From Geothermobacter ehrlichii (GTDB lineage: Bacteria > Desulfobacterota > Desulfuromonadia > Desulfuromonadales > Geothermobacteraceae): a stretch of 64,000 bases of DNA. Each line of letters starts with the position of its first letter. Positions within the stretch are counted from its first letter, which is position 1. A model generated the notes under the pieces. It was not told where the DNA came from. It saw only the letters and a program-made list of their open reading frames with translations, and ran no database searches. Of this stretch, positions 63,867-64,000 are shown one piece after another. Location of the stretch: assembly GCF_008124615.1 (NCBI RefSeq), contig NZ_VNIB01000003.1:1-64000 (forward strand). The letters run 5' to 3'. The translations under genes were made by a program, and so were the position numbers.

Positions 63867-64000
63867 ATGAAACAGGACGGGCAAGCGTGGGACCTTTCGC
63901 CCCTCTATGCCTCGCCGGAGGATCCGGCGCTTGAAGAAGATCTGAAGGAGGCGCTGCAGCTGGCCGGCTGTTTCCGGCACGATTTTCGTGGTCGTATCGC
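63867..64000 (+). CDS. Oligoendopeptidase F-like M3 metallopeptidase (partial, runs off the right edge)
   Basis: The first 44 codons, MKQDGQAWDLSPLYASPEDP then ALEEDLKEALQLAGCFRHDF, match the N-terminus of M3-family oligoendopeptidase F (WDLS-LY followed by a helical segment). The HEXXH catalytic part is beyond the window. ACGGGAGAG is the ribosome site. Confidence 0.75.
   Translation, partial: MKQDGQAWDLSPLYASPEDPALEEDLKEALQLAGCFRHDFRGRI

Overview
The window looks like chromosome of a GC-rich anaerobic deltaproteobacterium of the Desulfuromonadales/Geobacterales type (Desulfobacterota). The reasons are a methylmalonyl-CoA propionate module, futalosine-pathway menaquinone genes, a large multihaem c-type cytochrome, a tungsten-type aldehyde:ferredoxin oxidoreductase, a nickel ECF transporter with a deltaproteobacterial-type NikR box, and several radical SAM enzymes. 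This assignment is inferred from gene content; there is no rRNA in the window.

Layout. 0-10 kb is a scarred region: an ISL3-like transposase tail, a short RlmN-like methyl synthase, two copies of a ~95-bp hairpin repeat that each abut a 5'-truncated gene (XRE antitoxin, EamA transporter), the 3' end of a group II intron, a giant 2-hydroxyacyl-CoA dehydratase activase-type ATPase, a decapitated aconitase remnant, a PflX-like radical SAM protein and small unknowns. 10-18 kb holds clpB, a divergent LysR/YeiH pair, a universal stress protein and a secreted multihaem cytochrome carrying a CX8CH motif. 17.8-23.1 kb is a tungsten-enzyme module: a SPASM radical SAM protein (minus strand), then a Moco/Tuco riboswitch, AOR, a protein with a MoaD-like N-terminus, MoaD and an E1-like adenylyltransferase. 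23-28 kb has a TauE-type permease, the zur-znuC-znuB / znuA zinc locus around a Zur box, and an M48 protease. 28-34.6 kb is a nickel (or cobalt) uptake operon read on the minus strand: outer-membrane porin, DUF4198 protein, NikL-like protein, small membrane protein, CbiM, CbiQ and a tandem CbiO with a His-rich tail, behind a perfect GTGTTAC-N14-GTAACAC box. tRNA-Phe follows. 35-43.8 kb carries otsBA, then DAHP synthase, a DUF1015 protein, serC, a hotdog thioesterase and serA (aromatic and serine synthesis). 44-48.8 kb encodes a biotin-dependent acyl-CoA carboxylase. 49-52.2 kb has mqnD-mqnB and an unknown gene. 52.4-57.3 kb encodes an XRE-cupin regulator, methylmalonyl-CoA mutase, MeaB and epimerase. 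57.3-64 kb has a long leader, a small lipoprotein, a major porin, an FG-GAP protein, an ECF sigma/anti-sigma operon and the start of pepF.

How the genes fit together. Carboxylase, mutase, MeaB and epimerase interconvert propionyl-CoA and succinyl-CoA. The carboxylase promoter and the regulator-mutase promoter share an inverted repeat TTTACNNNNNGTAAA just upstream of a TTGACA box, which suggests one regulon under the XRE-cupin protein. Zinc and nickel uptake each have recognisable operators. The tungsten module combines a metal-cofactor riboswitch with its enzyme and likely maturation factors.

The most novel-looking feature is a family of dispersed palindromic repeats (CGCAGAG-type arms) at 21.3, 30.2, 40.3, 55.3 and 56.4-56.8 kb. 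The last copy encloses a GxxExxY-family (PD-(D/E)XK-like) gene between inverted arms inside the meaB-mce operon, as if it were the full-length version of an otherwise gene-less mobile element.
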